A stretch of DNA of 64,000 nt, from contig NZ_CP049868.1 in NCBI RefSeq assembly GCF_011303555.1, forward strand, positions 2,852,001-2,916,000. Reading direction: 5' to 3'. Position 1 is the stretch's first letter, and each line of letters starts with the position of its first letter. The translations under genes and the position numbers were made by a program. Below the pieces are notes generated by a model. That model was not told where the DNA came from and did not search any database. It saw only the letters and a program-made list of their open reading frames with translations. Shown piece by piece: positions 1 through 8,296 of the stretch. Source of the DNA: Pedobacter sp. HDW13. Lineage in GTDB: Bacteria; Bacteroidota; Bacteroidia; Sphingobacteriales; Sphingobacteriaceae.

Positions 1-987
1 ACTCCATCTTCCGTGGCCAAAAGGTCCCATTACGATGGTGTTGTAAGCATTCGGATTTTTCTTCTCGATGGTTTTGTATATGTTTAACGGACCTGATAAA
101 TCTTCGGCATCGTACCAGCCGCCTACCACCATTACTGCCGGTTTAATAGTGCTATAGTGCTTTAGCAGACCACGTTTTTGCCAGAAATCATCGTAGTTGG
201 GGTGGTTTACCGTTTCCTGCCAGAAAAAATTGTTTTTATAATATTTGTCAGCATTGGTTAAAGGCCCCAGATCTAATGCAAATTGATAACCGTCTTTGGT
301 TTTAGGATTAATCATCTGGTTGTTGTACCAGGCTCTAGAAGTAGTATCGGTTTTCTGTACGCCAAACACAGGGAAGGTAAAAAAGTAACTCTGTAAAAAT
401 GAGCCATTGTGGTGGAAATCATCAAAAAAGAAATCCGAAATGGGTGCTTGTGGCGAAGAAGCCTTTAAAGCAGGGTGGTTACTTAAAATACCTGCTGCGG
501 TATAAAAACCGGGGTAAGAAATTCCCCATTGTCCAACCTTACCGTTATTATTGGCTACATTTTTAACCAGCCAATCGATGGTGTCGTAGGTATCAGATCC
601 TTCATCAACATCTTTTTTGGTTTTTTTATTGTCGATTACAGGTGTCATATTGGTCCAGGTTCCTTCGCTTTTCCAACGGCCGCGAACATCCTGATAAACC
701 ACAATGTAGCCTTCTTTCATCATCAGCTCTGATGGCCCTAAACGGGCAGGGAATTTATCTTCGCCATAAGGGGCCACGCTGTAGCAGGTACGCTGCATCA
801 CCATCGGATATTTTTTATCCTTAGCCGCATCTTTAGGCGTGTAAATGGCAGTGAAAAGTTTTGTCCCATCGCGCATGGGGATGTAAACTTCTTTTTTGGT
901 GTAGTTGGCCTTTGGGTAATTGGTATCTCCCTGTGCAAAGGCAGATGATGCCGAAAGCAGGATGATAAAGAGTTTAAAGTATTTCAT
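1..987 (-). CDS. CocE/NonD family secreted hydrolase, N-terminal part (cut by window edge)
   Basis: The reading frame starts at ATG 987-985 on the minus strand and runs off the left edge, so only about 329 N-terminal residues are visible. It begins with a signal peptide (MKYFKLFIILLSASSAFAQ) followed by the IPMRDGTKLFTAIY segment typical of the X-Pro dipeptidyl-peptidase S15 / CocE family. The nucleophile motif WGISYPGFY is encoded near 505-535. It is clearly a paralogue of the complete gene just downstream on the same strand (1172-3043), sharing the QDVRGRW block and the nucleophile motif. Expected role: periplasmic or secreted alpha/beta hydrolase acting on acyl or peptide substrates. The exact substrate cannot be read from sequence. 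Confidence 0.88.
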   Translation of the reverse strand, partial: MKYFKLFIILLSASSAFAQGDTNYPKANYTKKEVYIPMRDGTKLFTAIYTPKDAAKDKKYPMVMQRTCYSVAPYGEDKFPARLGPSELMMKEGYIVVYQDVRGRWKSEGTWTNMTPVIDNKKTKKDVDEGSDTYDTIDWLVKNVANNNGKVGQWGISYPGFYTAAGILSNHPALKASSPQAPISDFFFDDFHHNGSFLQSYFFTFPVFGVQKTDTTSRAWYNNQMINPKTKDGYQFALDLGPLTNADKYYKNNFFWQETVNHPNYDDFWQKRGLLKHYSTIKPAVMVVGGWYDAEDLSGPLNIYKTIEKKNPNAYNTIVMGPFGHGRWS

Positions 988-1138
988 TTTTTAAGAATAA
1001 GTAAGTTGGTCTGCATTTGGTTGATGGATAAAAGAACCAATGCGGTAGCAATGTTTATTTATTGAGATTAAAGTTAGTATTTAAATTTCTTTATTTGAAT
1101 TCGATCCTTCGACAAGCCTAGGATGATAGTTTGCCCTT

Positions 1139-1162
1139 CCGGTTCGTGCGTACACGAACCGG
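1139..1162. repeat. 24-bp palindrome, hairpin-forming
   Basis: CCGGTTCGTG, then CGTA, then CACGAACCGG: perfect 10-bp arms, ten bases past the stop codon of the downstream-reading hydrolase gene. A hairpin with the same GGTTCGT/ACGAACC core recurs at 14100-14121. Either a REP-like element or an mRNA 3' end structure; there is no T-run on the minus-strand exit side. Confidence 0.6.
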
Positions 1163-1171
1163 GGAGCGGAA

Positions 1172-3043
1172 TTATTTCAACACCGAAACTGTAATAAACG
1201 AACTGTTAAAGGTATCGTGGTAAATTTTATGGGTTGCTTTTTGGAAATCGCCGGGCTCTGCCTGATAAATATCCATAAACTTTTGTGGGTTGCGATCAGC
1301 CAATGGGAACCATGAGTTTTGAATCTGGATCATGATTTTGTGCCCTTTTTTAAAGGTATGTGCTACATCAGGCAATGGATAATTTACTTCGGTAATAGCA
1401 CCAGGTACAAAAGGCTCGGGTTTTTCAAAGCTGTTGCGGTATTTGCCACGCATAATTTCGCCGCGTACAAGCATTTCGTAACCGCCCATAATCAGGTTTT
1501 TAGGGTTAGGCACCGGGTTTGGTGCATCTTCCGGGTAAACATCAATCAGTTTAACCACATAATCGGCATCTGTTCCGGTTGTAGAAACTACCAGGTTAGC
1601 CAATACAGGACCGGTTAAAGTAATATCTTCTGTCAAAACATCGGTTTGGTAAGTTTTTACGTCGGGCCGGCGGGCTGCAAAGCGCTGGTCATCGATCATG
1701 TACTCGCGGGTACGTTTGGCCTGAACGCCATCCTGATAAGGTACCGGATTATTCGGATCGCTTACATATTCATCCCAGCTATCGGTACGGCCCACTTTTT
1801 CGAAAGCCAGTTTTCCGTTAGGGTGTAAATACAGGTTTTTCGTTTCTACATCCTGTGGTGGCCAGTTACTGAATTTTTTCCATTCGTTGCTTCCGGTTAC
1901 AAAAATATTGGCTTCGGCAGGGTTAAAATCACCTTCGCCTTTTAAATAATGTTTAAAGAAAGGTAATTCGTATTGTTGCTGATAATCGATACTGGTGGTT
2001 TTGCCAAAATTAATATCGCCGAGGTAAGAGCCATCACTGCGCACCCAACCACCGTGGTACCACGGCCCTGCTACCAGGATATTATTTGCATCGGGGTTTT
2101 GTTTCTCGATAGCTTTATAAGTGGCAAATGTACCGTACGCATCTTCGGCATCGAAGAAACCGCCAACCACCATCACAGCAGGTTTAACATTGGTTAAATG
2201 CGGGGTAATTAAGCGCGCTTTCCAGAAGGTATCGAGATTGGGGTGTTTAAATAAATCGTTCCAGAATTTAATGCTGTCGGCAAAATAACGGTCTTTTAAA
2301 TTTTTAACCGATCCGGCTTCGAGGTAAAAGCGGTAATTATCCTGTATCGGGAACTGAAAACCTTTCGGTCCCTTATCTGGTGTAATCGGTTTTGGACGGG
2401 GAACACCAAAGCTGCCCATAAAACTAAAGGCATCCATTAAAAACAAGGTGCCACGGTGGTGAAAATCATCACCTAAAAACCAATCGGTAACGGGTGCCTG
2501 TGGCGAAACTGCTTTCAGTGCCGGGTGGGCATTGGGCAGCGAAGTGGTAGAATAAAAACCAGGGTAAGAAATGCCGTAAATACCGGCACTGCCATTATTG
2601 CCTTTTACATTTTTAACCAGCCAGTCAATAGTATCGTAGGTATCGGTACTTTCATCAATTGCTGTTTTGGTTTTTTTACCGCTTACTTGTGGACGGATAT
2701 CGGCAAAAGTGCCTTCACTCATCCAACGGCCACGCACATCCTGGTAAACAAAGATGAAACCTTCGCGCATCATGGCCGGAAAATTACCTAAACTCAATTT
2801 GTACTGGTCTGCGCCATAAGGTGCAACGGTATATGGCGTGCGGTTAATTAGAAATGGATATTTTTTGGATTGATTTTTGGGTATATAAATTGACGTGAAT
2901 AGTTTAACCCCATCCCGCATGGGAATCTGGCGTTCTATTTTGGTGTAATTCTCTCTAACATACGCCGAATCGCTCTGCTGGGCCAGCAATTCATGTGAAA
3001 TAAACAAACAGATTAGGAGACTGAAAATTCTGGGAAAGTTCAT
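1172..3043 (-). CDS. CocE/NonD family secreted hydrolase (X-Pro dipeptidyl-peptidase type)
   Basis: 623 aa with a signal peptide of about 21 residues (cut near LLA-QQ), so exported. The alpha/beta-hydrolase domain occupies roughly residues 35-370, with the serine nucleophile at about Ser159 in GISYPG, a GGFFDAEDAYG block for the acidic residue and GPWYHGGW for the histidine. The C-terminal third is the PepX_C-like jelly roll (about 400-620). Length matches the CocE/NonD family (about 600-640 aa). Known members hydrolyse acyl esters or glutaryl/cephalosporin amides; others are dipeptidyl peptidases, so substrate is open. It is the complete member of a tandem pair with the truncated gene at 1-987, from which it is separated by 184 bp. 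Confidence 0.9.
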   Translation of the reverse strand: MNFPRIFSLLICLFISHELLAQQSDSAYVRENYTKIERQIPMRDGVKLFTSIYIPKNQSKKYPFLINRTPYTVAPYGADQYKLSLGNFPAMMREGFIFVYQDVRGRWMSEGTFADIRPQVSGKKTKTAIDESTDTYDTIDWLVKNVKGNNGSAGIYGISYPGFYSTTSLPNAHPALKAVSPQAPVTDWFLGDDFHHRGTLFLMDAFSFMGSFGVPRPKPITPDKGPKGFQFPIQDNYRFYLEAGSVKNLKDRYFADSIKFWNDLFKHPNLDTFWKARLITPHLTNVKPAVMVVGGFFDAEDAYGTFATYKAIEKQNPDANNILVAGPWYHGGWVRSDGSYLGDINFGKTTSIDYQQQYELPFFKHYLKGEGDFNPAEANIFVTGSNEWKKFSNWPPQDVETKNLYLHPNGKLAFEKVGRTDSWDEYVSDPNNPVPYQDGVQAKRTREYMIDDQRFAARRPDVKTYQTDVLTEDITLTGPVLANLVVSTTGTDADYVVKLIDVYPEDAPNPVPNPKNLIMGGYEMLVRGEIMRGKYRNSFEKPEPFVPGAITEVNYPLPDVAHTFKKGHKIMIQIQNSWFPLADRNPQKFMDIYQAEPGDFQKATHKIYHDTFNSSFITVSVLK

Positions 3044-3274
3044 TTAAGTTTAGTTTTTAGGAATAAAATTTAAAGATAGCAGATTCGTGTACGATTCTAA
3101 AAAAAACATCCCGTAAAAGGTTTGTTAGTAAAGATGTAAAAGGGAAGATGGAAGTAGATTTTACTATTACAGCGTCTTCGTCATCACGGTATCAAAATTT
3201 AGTTAAATATTGTTAAGGGATAATCTTTTAAGAATTTTCATCGTCATATAGATAATCGAATTAAACACAAAATA

Positions 3275-4123
3275 ATGAACAGGTTATTGAATAAAGGATT
3301 GGTTGTTTTCGCTGCAGCAGCGATGATTGCAACTTTAAGCGTAGAAAGTGTTTCTGCCCAACGGCCAAGCAGAAGTGGCGGCTCTGGTGGTGGTAGCAGA
3401 TCGGGGTCAATCGGACCTTCGAGAGGTGGTGGTTCTATTTCCAGACAGCCATCTATGCAAGCACCAAACCGGGGTAGTTTTTCTCCGGGCAGGGTAGGTG
3501 TTAGGCCAGAGCGTCCGGGTTATAGTTACAACAGGCCGGGGTATCGTCCGGGGTCTGGCTATCGCCCAGGTTACAGGCCAGGTTATGGTTACCGTCCGGG
3601 TTTTGGCAGACCTTATTACAGACCATACTACAGCTATTATAATTTCTACCGTCCATTTTTAGGTTTTAGGATCGGTGTGCTGCCTTATGGTTATTATCCG
3701 TTTTGGTTTGGTGCCAATCAGTTTTACTATTCAGGCGGATTGTTCTATCAACAAAATAACAGTCAATACGAAGTGGTAACCCCACCAGTTGGTGCCGAAG
3801 TTCCGAACTTACCATCGGATGCGAATCTTGTTACCATTAACGGGGTAGATTATTACGAGTATAAAGGTGTGTACTACACCCAGAAAGAAAATGCTGATGG
3901 TAAAACCGTATATGTGGTAGCAGGTAAAGACGGTATTTTGAATACGACTGATGGTCCGGTTGATACGCACCAGATTGGCGATATCATTAACCAATTGCCT
4001 GAAGGTTGCCGCGAAGTAACCATTAAAAACGAAAAGTATTTTGTTTCGCCCGATGATGTTTACTACGAAGAAATTGTAGATGGCAATAACATTACTTACC
4101 GCGTAATTGGTAAGTTGTTTTAA
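3275..4123 (+). CDS. DUF6515 family secreted protein
   Basis: 282 aa. It has a signal peptide (residues 1-28, ending SVSA-Q), then a low-complexity Gly/Ser/Arg region (30-60) and RPG/YRPGY repeats (about 75-125), a hydrophobic Tyr-rich stretch (LPYGYYPFWFG), and a C-terminal domain with two copies of a V-N/K-xx-Y-Y-x-Y/V-xxxVYY pattern (around 190-205 and 250-268). The PPVGAEVPNLP motif precedes the C-terminal domain, as in DUF6515 proteins. No enzyme function is known. Likely periplasmic or surface exposed. A strong hairpin terminator follows at 4144. It stands alone, divergent from the CocE pair. Confidence 0.8.
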   Translation: MNRLLNKGLVVFAAAAMIATLSVESVSAQRPSRSGGSGGGSRSGSIGPSRGGGSISRQPSMQAPNRGSFSPGRVGVRPERPGYSYNRPGYRPGSGYRPGYRPGYGYRPGFGRPYYRPYYSYYNFYRPFLGFRIGVLPYGYYPFWFGANQFYYSGGLFYQQNNSQYEVVTPPVGAEVPNLPSDANLVTINGVDYYEYKGVYYTQKENADGKTVYVVAGKDGILNTTDGPVDTHQIGDIINQLPEGCREVTIKNEKYFVSPDDVYYEEIVDGNNITYRVIGKLF

Positions 4124-4143
4124 GCACATCCCCAATAGTGATC

Positions 4144-4195
4144 AAGAGTTGTCAACTTTTTAGCAAATTGGCTAGTAAAGTTGACAACTCTTTTG
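4144..4195 (+). terminator. Rho-independent terminator after the DUF6515 gene
   Basis: A perfect 16-bp inverted repeat (AAGAGTTGTCAACTTT at 4144-4159 with AAAGTTGACAACTCTT at 4177-4192) followed by TTTTG. It could work in both directions. Confidence 0.75.
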
Positions 4196-4245
4196 TACAA
4201 ATAGATAGCCGAAACAGATAAACGATCAGAAATGCGCTCAGAAGC

Positions 4246-4273
4246 GACCCTGAAATAAATTCAGTGTGATGCG
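4246..4273. repeat. Short dispersed repeat (copy 1)
   Basis: ACCCTGAAATAAATTCAG followed by TGTGATGCG. Nearly the same 28-bp string stands at 13172-13199. It covers the GTG/ATG codons at 4266/4269 that a naive ORF call would use as the start of the next gene, which argues that translation starts further in. Confidence 0.6.
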
Positions 4274-4322
4274 TATTACAGACGCTCAAAAATCGATACT
4301 TTTACAGCCTAAATACTCCGAT

Positions 4323-5479
4323 TTGAAACCTGTATCTCATCTGCTTATTATTTATGCTTTTTTTGCCCTTGTGTTCTCTTCTTGTTCTGCAACAAGGCAG
4401 GCTGCGAAGCAAAAAGAAACCAGCATTTCGTCGGTTAAGTTTTTAGATGAATACGTAATGCCGTTAAACCAAACCTTTCAAAATACCGTAGTTGGAGGTT
4501 TATCGGGTATTGATTACGACGCGGCCAGCAATCAATATTATCTCATTAGCGATGATCCTTCGCAGTTAAGCCCGGCGAGGATTTACACTGCGCAAATTGC
4601 TATTAAAGCCAATAAAATTGATACTGTGCAGGTAACAGGGGTAACTTTTATGCTGCAGCAAAATGGAAAGGAATACCCGAAATACCGCTCAGATAAAACA
4701 TTAAAGGCAGATGGTGAGTCAGTTCGTTATAATCCTAAATTAAAAAGTTTTATCTGGAGTAATGAAGGGGAGCGTTTATTGAAAAACGGAGATACCATTA
4801 TTGTTCAGCCAGCATTAACCTTTATTGCTAAGGATGGCCGGTTTTTAGATACCATACCTTTGCCTGCAGGCTTTCATTTTACAAAAGGAGAAAACGGACC
4901 ACGCAAAAATGCCTTATTTGAAGGCGTAACTTATGCTGATCATTACAAAACCATTTATGCCAGTTTAGAAGAACCACTTTACCAGGATGGACCGCAGGCC
5001 GCTTTCGAATTTGATAAAGCGCTTACCCGAATCTTAAAGTTTGATGCCATAACAAAGAAAAATACAGCACAGTATGCCTATAATCTGGGGCGATGCCGGT
5101 AAAACCAACTGTAGAAAACGACTGGAATGTAAATGGCATATCTGAAATTTTAGCGGTAAACGATCATAGCTTACTGGTAATGGAACGTGCCTGGGCTAAA
5201 GGACACGACGACCATACTTTTATTAAACTGTACCTGGTTGATTTGAACGGGGCAGAAAATGAAATCGATAATACTGGTTTTATTCAAAATCCACCTAAAC
5301 CCTTAAAAAAGAAATTGCTTTTTGATTTCGATTCCCTTAACAAGCATATCGATAATTTTGAAGGGATCACTTTTGGCCCAAAATTACCAAACGGTCACCA
5401 GTCGCTGATTTTTTGCGTCGATAATAATTTCAGTAAATCGCAAACCCAACAGTTTTTCCTGTTCGAGGTTATTCCTTAG
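4323..5479 (+). CDS. Esterase-like activity of phytase family lipoprotein (frameshifted in this sequence)
   Basis: Two overlapping frames together encode one phytase-like (pfam13449 type) protein. The first runs to 5102, and the second continues from about 5093 with PVKPTVENDWNVNGISEI. At 5089-5095 the sequence ...CTGGGGCGATGCCG needs one more G (CTG GGG GCG ATG) to restore L-G-A-M-P-V. I prefer the TTG at 4323 as start: it begins a lipoprotein signal (KPVSHLLIIYAFFALVFSSC) with the lipobox Cys, while the upstream GTG/ATG at 4266/4269 lie in a dispersed repeat. Family members are exported and have an esterase/phytase-like beta-propeller fold; substrate unknown. The break is probably a homopolymer error rather than a true pseudogene. 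Confidence 0.75.
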
Positions 5480-5491
5480 TTACAATTTATA

Positions 5492-6166
5492 ATGAGTAAA
5501 ATAAAAGCGCTGCTCTTCGATTTAGACGGTACGTTGATTGATTCGGAGAAATTTCATTTCGATTGCTGGAATACATTTTTATGCCCCTACAATGTTCAAA
5601 TTGATTTTAAGGACTGGTTAAGCAATTATGCGGGAATCCCGCTGCCAAAAAATGCAAAAACCATAATAGGCCGCTACAAAATTGATGAAGATTTAGATGG
5701 CTTTATTAACCGAAGGGAGAAAGTAACGTTTGAGGGGTTTAGGACAACCGATATCCGGTTAATGCCGCATGCCCTGGAGTTTGTACAGTTTGCTTACGAA
5801 AAAGGGCTTACGCTTGCAGTAGTTACAGCAAGTCCGAAACTGGATGTCGAAGCTGTTTTTGAACGCAATGGTCTGGCAAAATATTTCCGTTTGTTTATTA
5901 CACGGAGCGATGTAAGTAAATCAAAACCTGATCCTGAAAGTTATAACCTATGTGTGGAGCGCCTGGGTTTGCAAAAAGACGAATGCCTGGTTTTTGAAGA
6001 TACCATCAACGGGGTGAAATCGGCTATGGCTGCAGGTATCACCTGTTTTGCTGTTCAGGCCAATGTACGGGCACATCAGAAATTAAGGGTGGCCGATCAA
6101 TTGTTTCTGAATATGGCTTATGCCCAAAAATATATCATTGAAAATGAGCTTGTCGCTATCCATTAG
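5492..6166 (+). CDS. HAD-IA family phosphatase / beta-phosphoglucomutase-like
   Basis: 224 aa cytosolic protein. Motif I LLFDLDGTLIDSE at residues 8-19 holds the nucleophile and acid/base Asp pair. The four-helix cap follows (20-90), motif II is in VVTASPKLD (about 110), motif III Lys is in SKSKPDPESY (about 145) and motif IV is VFEDTINGVKSAMAAG (about 170-185). This order and the D-G-T-L-I-D-S-E signature place it with the beta-phosphoglucomutase / sugar phosphatase subgroup. It starts 12 bp after the phytase-like gene, so the two may be co-transcribed. The exact substrate (sugar phosphate or other) is not decidable. Confidence 0.88.
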   Translation: MSKIKALLFDLDGTLIDSEKFHFDCWNTFLCPYNVQIDFKDWLSNYAGIPLPKNAKTIIGRYKIDEDLDGFINRREKVTFEGFRTTDIRLMPHALEFVQFAYEKGLTLAVVTASPKLDVEAVFERNGLAKYFRLFITRSDVSKSKPDPESYNLCVERLGLQKDECLVFEDTINGVKSAMAAGITCFAVQANVRAHQKLRVADQLFLNMAYAQKYIIENELVAIH

Positions 6167-6247
6167 CCTTAGCCGGCTCATTTAACTGTCAAATCTCTTA
6201 GCAGTGTGGTAAACTAAGGGGATATTGGTTATTGCAATACGGCTACG

Positions 6248-6280
6248 TTTGCAGCTTTTAACCTTTTTTCCCTACATTTG
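6248..6280 (+). promoter_or_regulatory. Bacteroidota-type promoter of lpdA
   Basis: TTTG (6248-6251), a 21-nt spacer, then TACATTTG (6273-6280), matching the TTTG...TAnnTTTG consensus of the Bacteroidota housekeeping sigma factor. The -7 box overlaps the in-frame TTG at 6278, so that codon is unlikely to be the translation start. Confidence 0.6.
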
Positions 6281-6304
6281 GCTAATCAAAATTCTCAAGA
6301 AATT

Positions 6305-7711
6305 ATGCAATACGATGTCGTTGTTATCGGTTCAGGACCGGGCGGTTATGTAGGCGCAATCCGTTGTGCTCAGTTAGGTTTAAAAACTGCAGTGGTAGAA
6401 AAATATAAAACTTTTGGCGGTACCTGCTTAAACGTAGGTTGTATCCCATCAAAGGCTTTATTAGATTCTTCAGAGCATTACCACAATGCTGCCCATACTT
6501 TCACTACCCATGGTATCAACTTAAAAGATTTAAAAGTTGATATGAAACAAATGATCGCCCGTAAAGACGATGTTGTTGCTCAAAATACAGCCGGTATTAC
6601 CTATTTATTCAAGAAAAACAAAATCGATTCTTTCGAAGGTGTAGGTTCTTTTGTAGATAAAAATACCATTCTGGTAACCAAAGCTGATGGTACTACCGAA
6701 ACTTTATCGGCAAAAAACGTAATTATTGCAACGGGTTCTAAACCTACTGCTTTGCCGTTTTTACCAATCGATAAAAAACGCATCATTACCTCAACCGAGG
6801 CTTTAAACATTAAAGAAGTGCCAAAAACAATGGTTGTAATTGGTGGTGGTGTTATCGGTTTAGAGTTAGGTTCTGTGTACGCACGTTTAGGTACCAAAGT
6901 TTCTGTAGTTGAGTTCTTACCTTCAATTATTGGCACTATGGATGCTGGTTTAGGTAAAGAACTTCAACGTGTGTTAAAGAAAACTTTAGGTATGGAGTTT
7001 TACATGGGGCACAAAGTTACAGGTGCTACCACCAAAGGTAAAACCGTTACAGTTACAGCCGATACGCCAAAAGGCGAATCTATTTCTTTAGAAGCCGATT
7101 ACTGCATTGTTGCTGTGGGGCGTACTGCTTATACCGAAGGTTTAGGCTTAGATAAAATCGGTATCACGGTTGAGGAAAGAGGTAAAAAAATTCCGGTAAA
7201 CGAACACTTAGAAACTTCGGTTAAAGGTGTTTATGCTATTGGTGATGTAATTACAGGCGCAATGTTGGCGCACAAAGCCGAAGATGAAGGTACTTATGTT
7301 GCTGAATCTATCGCCGGACAAAAACCACATATCAATTATAACTTAATCCCTGGTGTGGTGTACACCTGGCCGGAAGTTGCTTCTGTTGGTTTAACCGAAG
7401 AGCAATTGAAAGAAAAAGGAACAAAATATAAAGCAGGTTCATTCCCGTTCAAAGCGAGTGGCCGTGCTAAAGCAAGTATGGATACCGATGGTTTCATTAA
7501 AGTATTGGCTGATGCCGCTACTGATGAAGTTTTAGGTGTACACATGATTGGTCCGCGTGCAGCTGATATGATTGCCGAGGCTGTTATAGCAATGGAATTC
7601 CGTGCATCAGCAGAAGATATTGCACGTACCTGCCATGCGCATCCAACTTATACCGAAGCGTTAAAAGAAGCAGCTTTAGCCGCAACTGATAACAGAGCAA
7701 TACATATTTAA
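6305..7711 (+). CDS. lpdA: Dihydrolipoyl dehydrogenase (E3)
   Basis: 468 aa from ATG 6305; the in-frame TTG at 6278 lies inside the promoter. E3 reoxidises dihydrolipoamide in the pyruvate and 2-oxoglutarate dehydrogenase complexes and the glycine cleavage system, using FAD and NAD+. Visible: FAD-binding VVVIGSGPGGYVGA (residues 5-18), redox disulfide GGTCLNVGCIPSK (about 38-50), NAD-binding VVIGGGVIGLELGS (about 178-191), second FAD motif GVYAIGDV (about 310) and the C-terminal dimer-interface active site HAHPTYTEAL with the His-Glu pair. Length and motif order are standard. It stands alone with its own promoter and a terminator at 7765. No other complex subunits are nearby. Confidence 0.97.
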   Translation: MQYDVVVIGSGPGGYVGAIRCAQLGLKTAVVEKYKTFGGTCLNVGCIPSKALLDSSEHYHNAAHTFTTHGINLKDLKVDMKQMIARKDDVVAQNTAGITYLFKKNKIDSFEGVGSFVDKNTILVTKADGTTETLSAKNVIIATGSKPTALPFLPIDKKRIITSTEALNIKEVPKTMVVIGGGVIGLELGSVYARLGTKVSVVEFLPSIIGTMDAGLGKELQRVLKKTLGMEFYMGHKVTGATTKGKTVTVTADTPKGESISLEADYCIVAVGRTAYTEGLGLDKIGITVEERGKKIPVNEHLETSVKGVYAIGDVITGAMLAHKAEDEGTYVAESIAGQKPHINYNLIPGVVYTWPEVASVGLTEEQLKEKGTKYKAGSFPFKASGRAKASMDTDGFIKVLADAATDEVLGVHMIGPRAADMIAEAVIAMEFRASAEDIARTCHAHPTYTEALKEAALAATDNRAIHI

Positions 7712-7764
7712 TCAACCAGTTATGCTGAACTTCTTTCGGTAGCTGTTTGATAAGTTATACTTAT

Positions 7765-7795
7765 AAAATCCCGGTATTTATATCGGGATTTTTTG
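7765..7795 (+). terminator. Terminator after lpdA
   Basis: AAATCCCGGTA, ATTTA loop region, TATCGGGATTTTTT: GC-centred stem followed by a T-run, 54 bp past the lpdA stop. Confidence 0.75.
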
Positions 7796-8296
7796 TTTAA
7801 ATTTTTATCCGTCCTCTCAAGCGGAGTGCAACGTAGTCGAGAGATCTATCTCGAGTTAGATCTCTCCCTGCCCGAAGCAGGCGGGCGCTCCACTACGTTC
7901 CGGTCGAGATGACGACGCTTTGTAATGAAGTTGGTGAATGATAATGGTGTGTATTGCAGCCAGGATGATTGGAGGTTGCCTTTTTGGCCTTTCTGCTTTC
8001 CACTTTCGGCTTTTTGCTTTCTTTGGGTATGCCCCAAGCTGCGCAAAGGTCGGGCTATCCGTTTCAATTTTTTGTTTTGCTTTCGACTGCGCTCCAGCTA
8101 ACAACAAAAGGATTTACACTGTTATCCCTCATGCAAAAAAAAACAGAATGGATAGGAAATTGTCTCCCCTCTGCTTTCTGCTTTGGTCTTTCTGCTTTAG
8201 TCTTTCTTTATATTTTCTTAATAAAATGATAACGTACATTGCTTGAAAAACAGCGTTATACGAATTTATTTTTGCGGTTCAGATAATAAACAAACG
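7796..8296. other. Intergenic region with a dispersed repeat, no convincing gene
   Basis: About 500 bp. The first part (7808-7915) carries the dispersed element described at 25488 and 34548, including GTGCAACGTAGTCGAGAGAT and CCGGTCGAGATGACG. The rest is T-rich with pyrimidine tracts (TTTCTGCTTTC repeats). ORFs of 73-102 codons on both strands here overlap each other, have low-complexity products and resemble no family. The promoter of the next gene should lie near its 3' end. Confidence 0.55.
7808..7915. repeat. Dispersed REP-like repeat
   Basis: Contains CGGAGTGCAACGTAGTCGAG, a hairpin from CTGCCCGAAGCAGGCGGGCG, and TCGAGATGACG. The same words recur in either orientation at 25488-25880 and 34548-34790. 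Always intergenic. Confidence 0.6.

Noticed and set aside
529..824. Plus-strand ORFs opposite the first hydrolase
   Set aside because: Antisense to the conserved CocE coding frame, which explains codon bias and motifs on the minus strand.
3809..4135. 108-codon minus ORF
   Set aside because: Antisense to the DUF6515 coding region and covers part of the terminator area; no independent evidence.
6278..6304. TTG 6278 as the lpdA start
   Set aside because: It overlaps the -7 box TACATTTG; ATG 6305 gives the usual LpdA N-terminus (MQYDVVVIG).
7846..8246. Four overlapping ORFs on both strands
   Set aside because: Low complexity, mutually overlapping and inside repeat or T-rich intergenic DNA.
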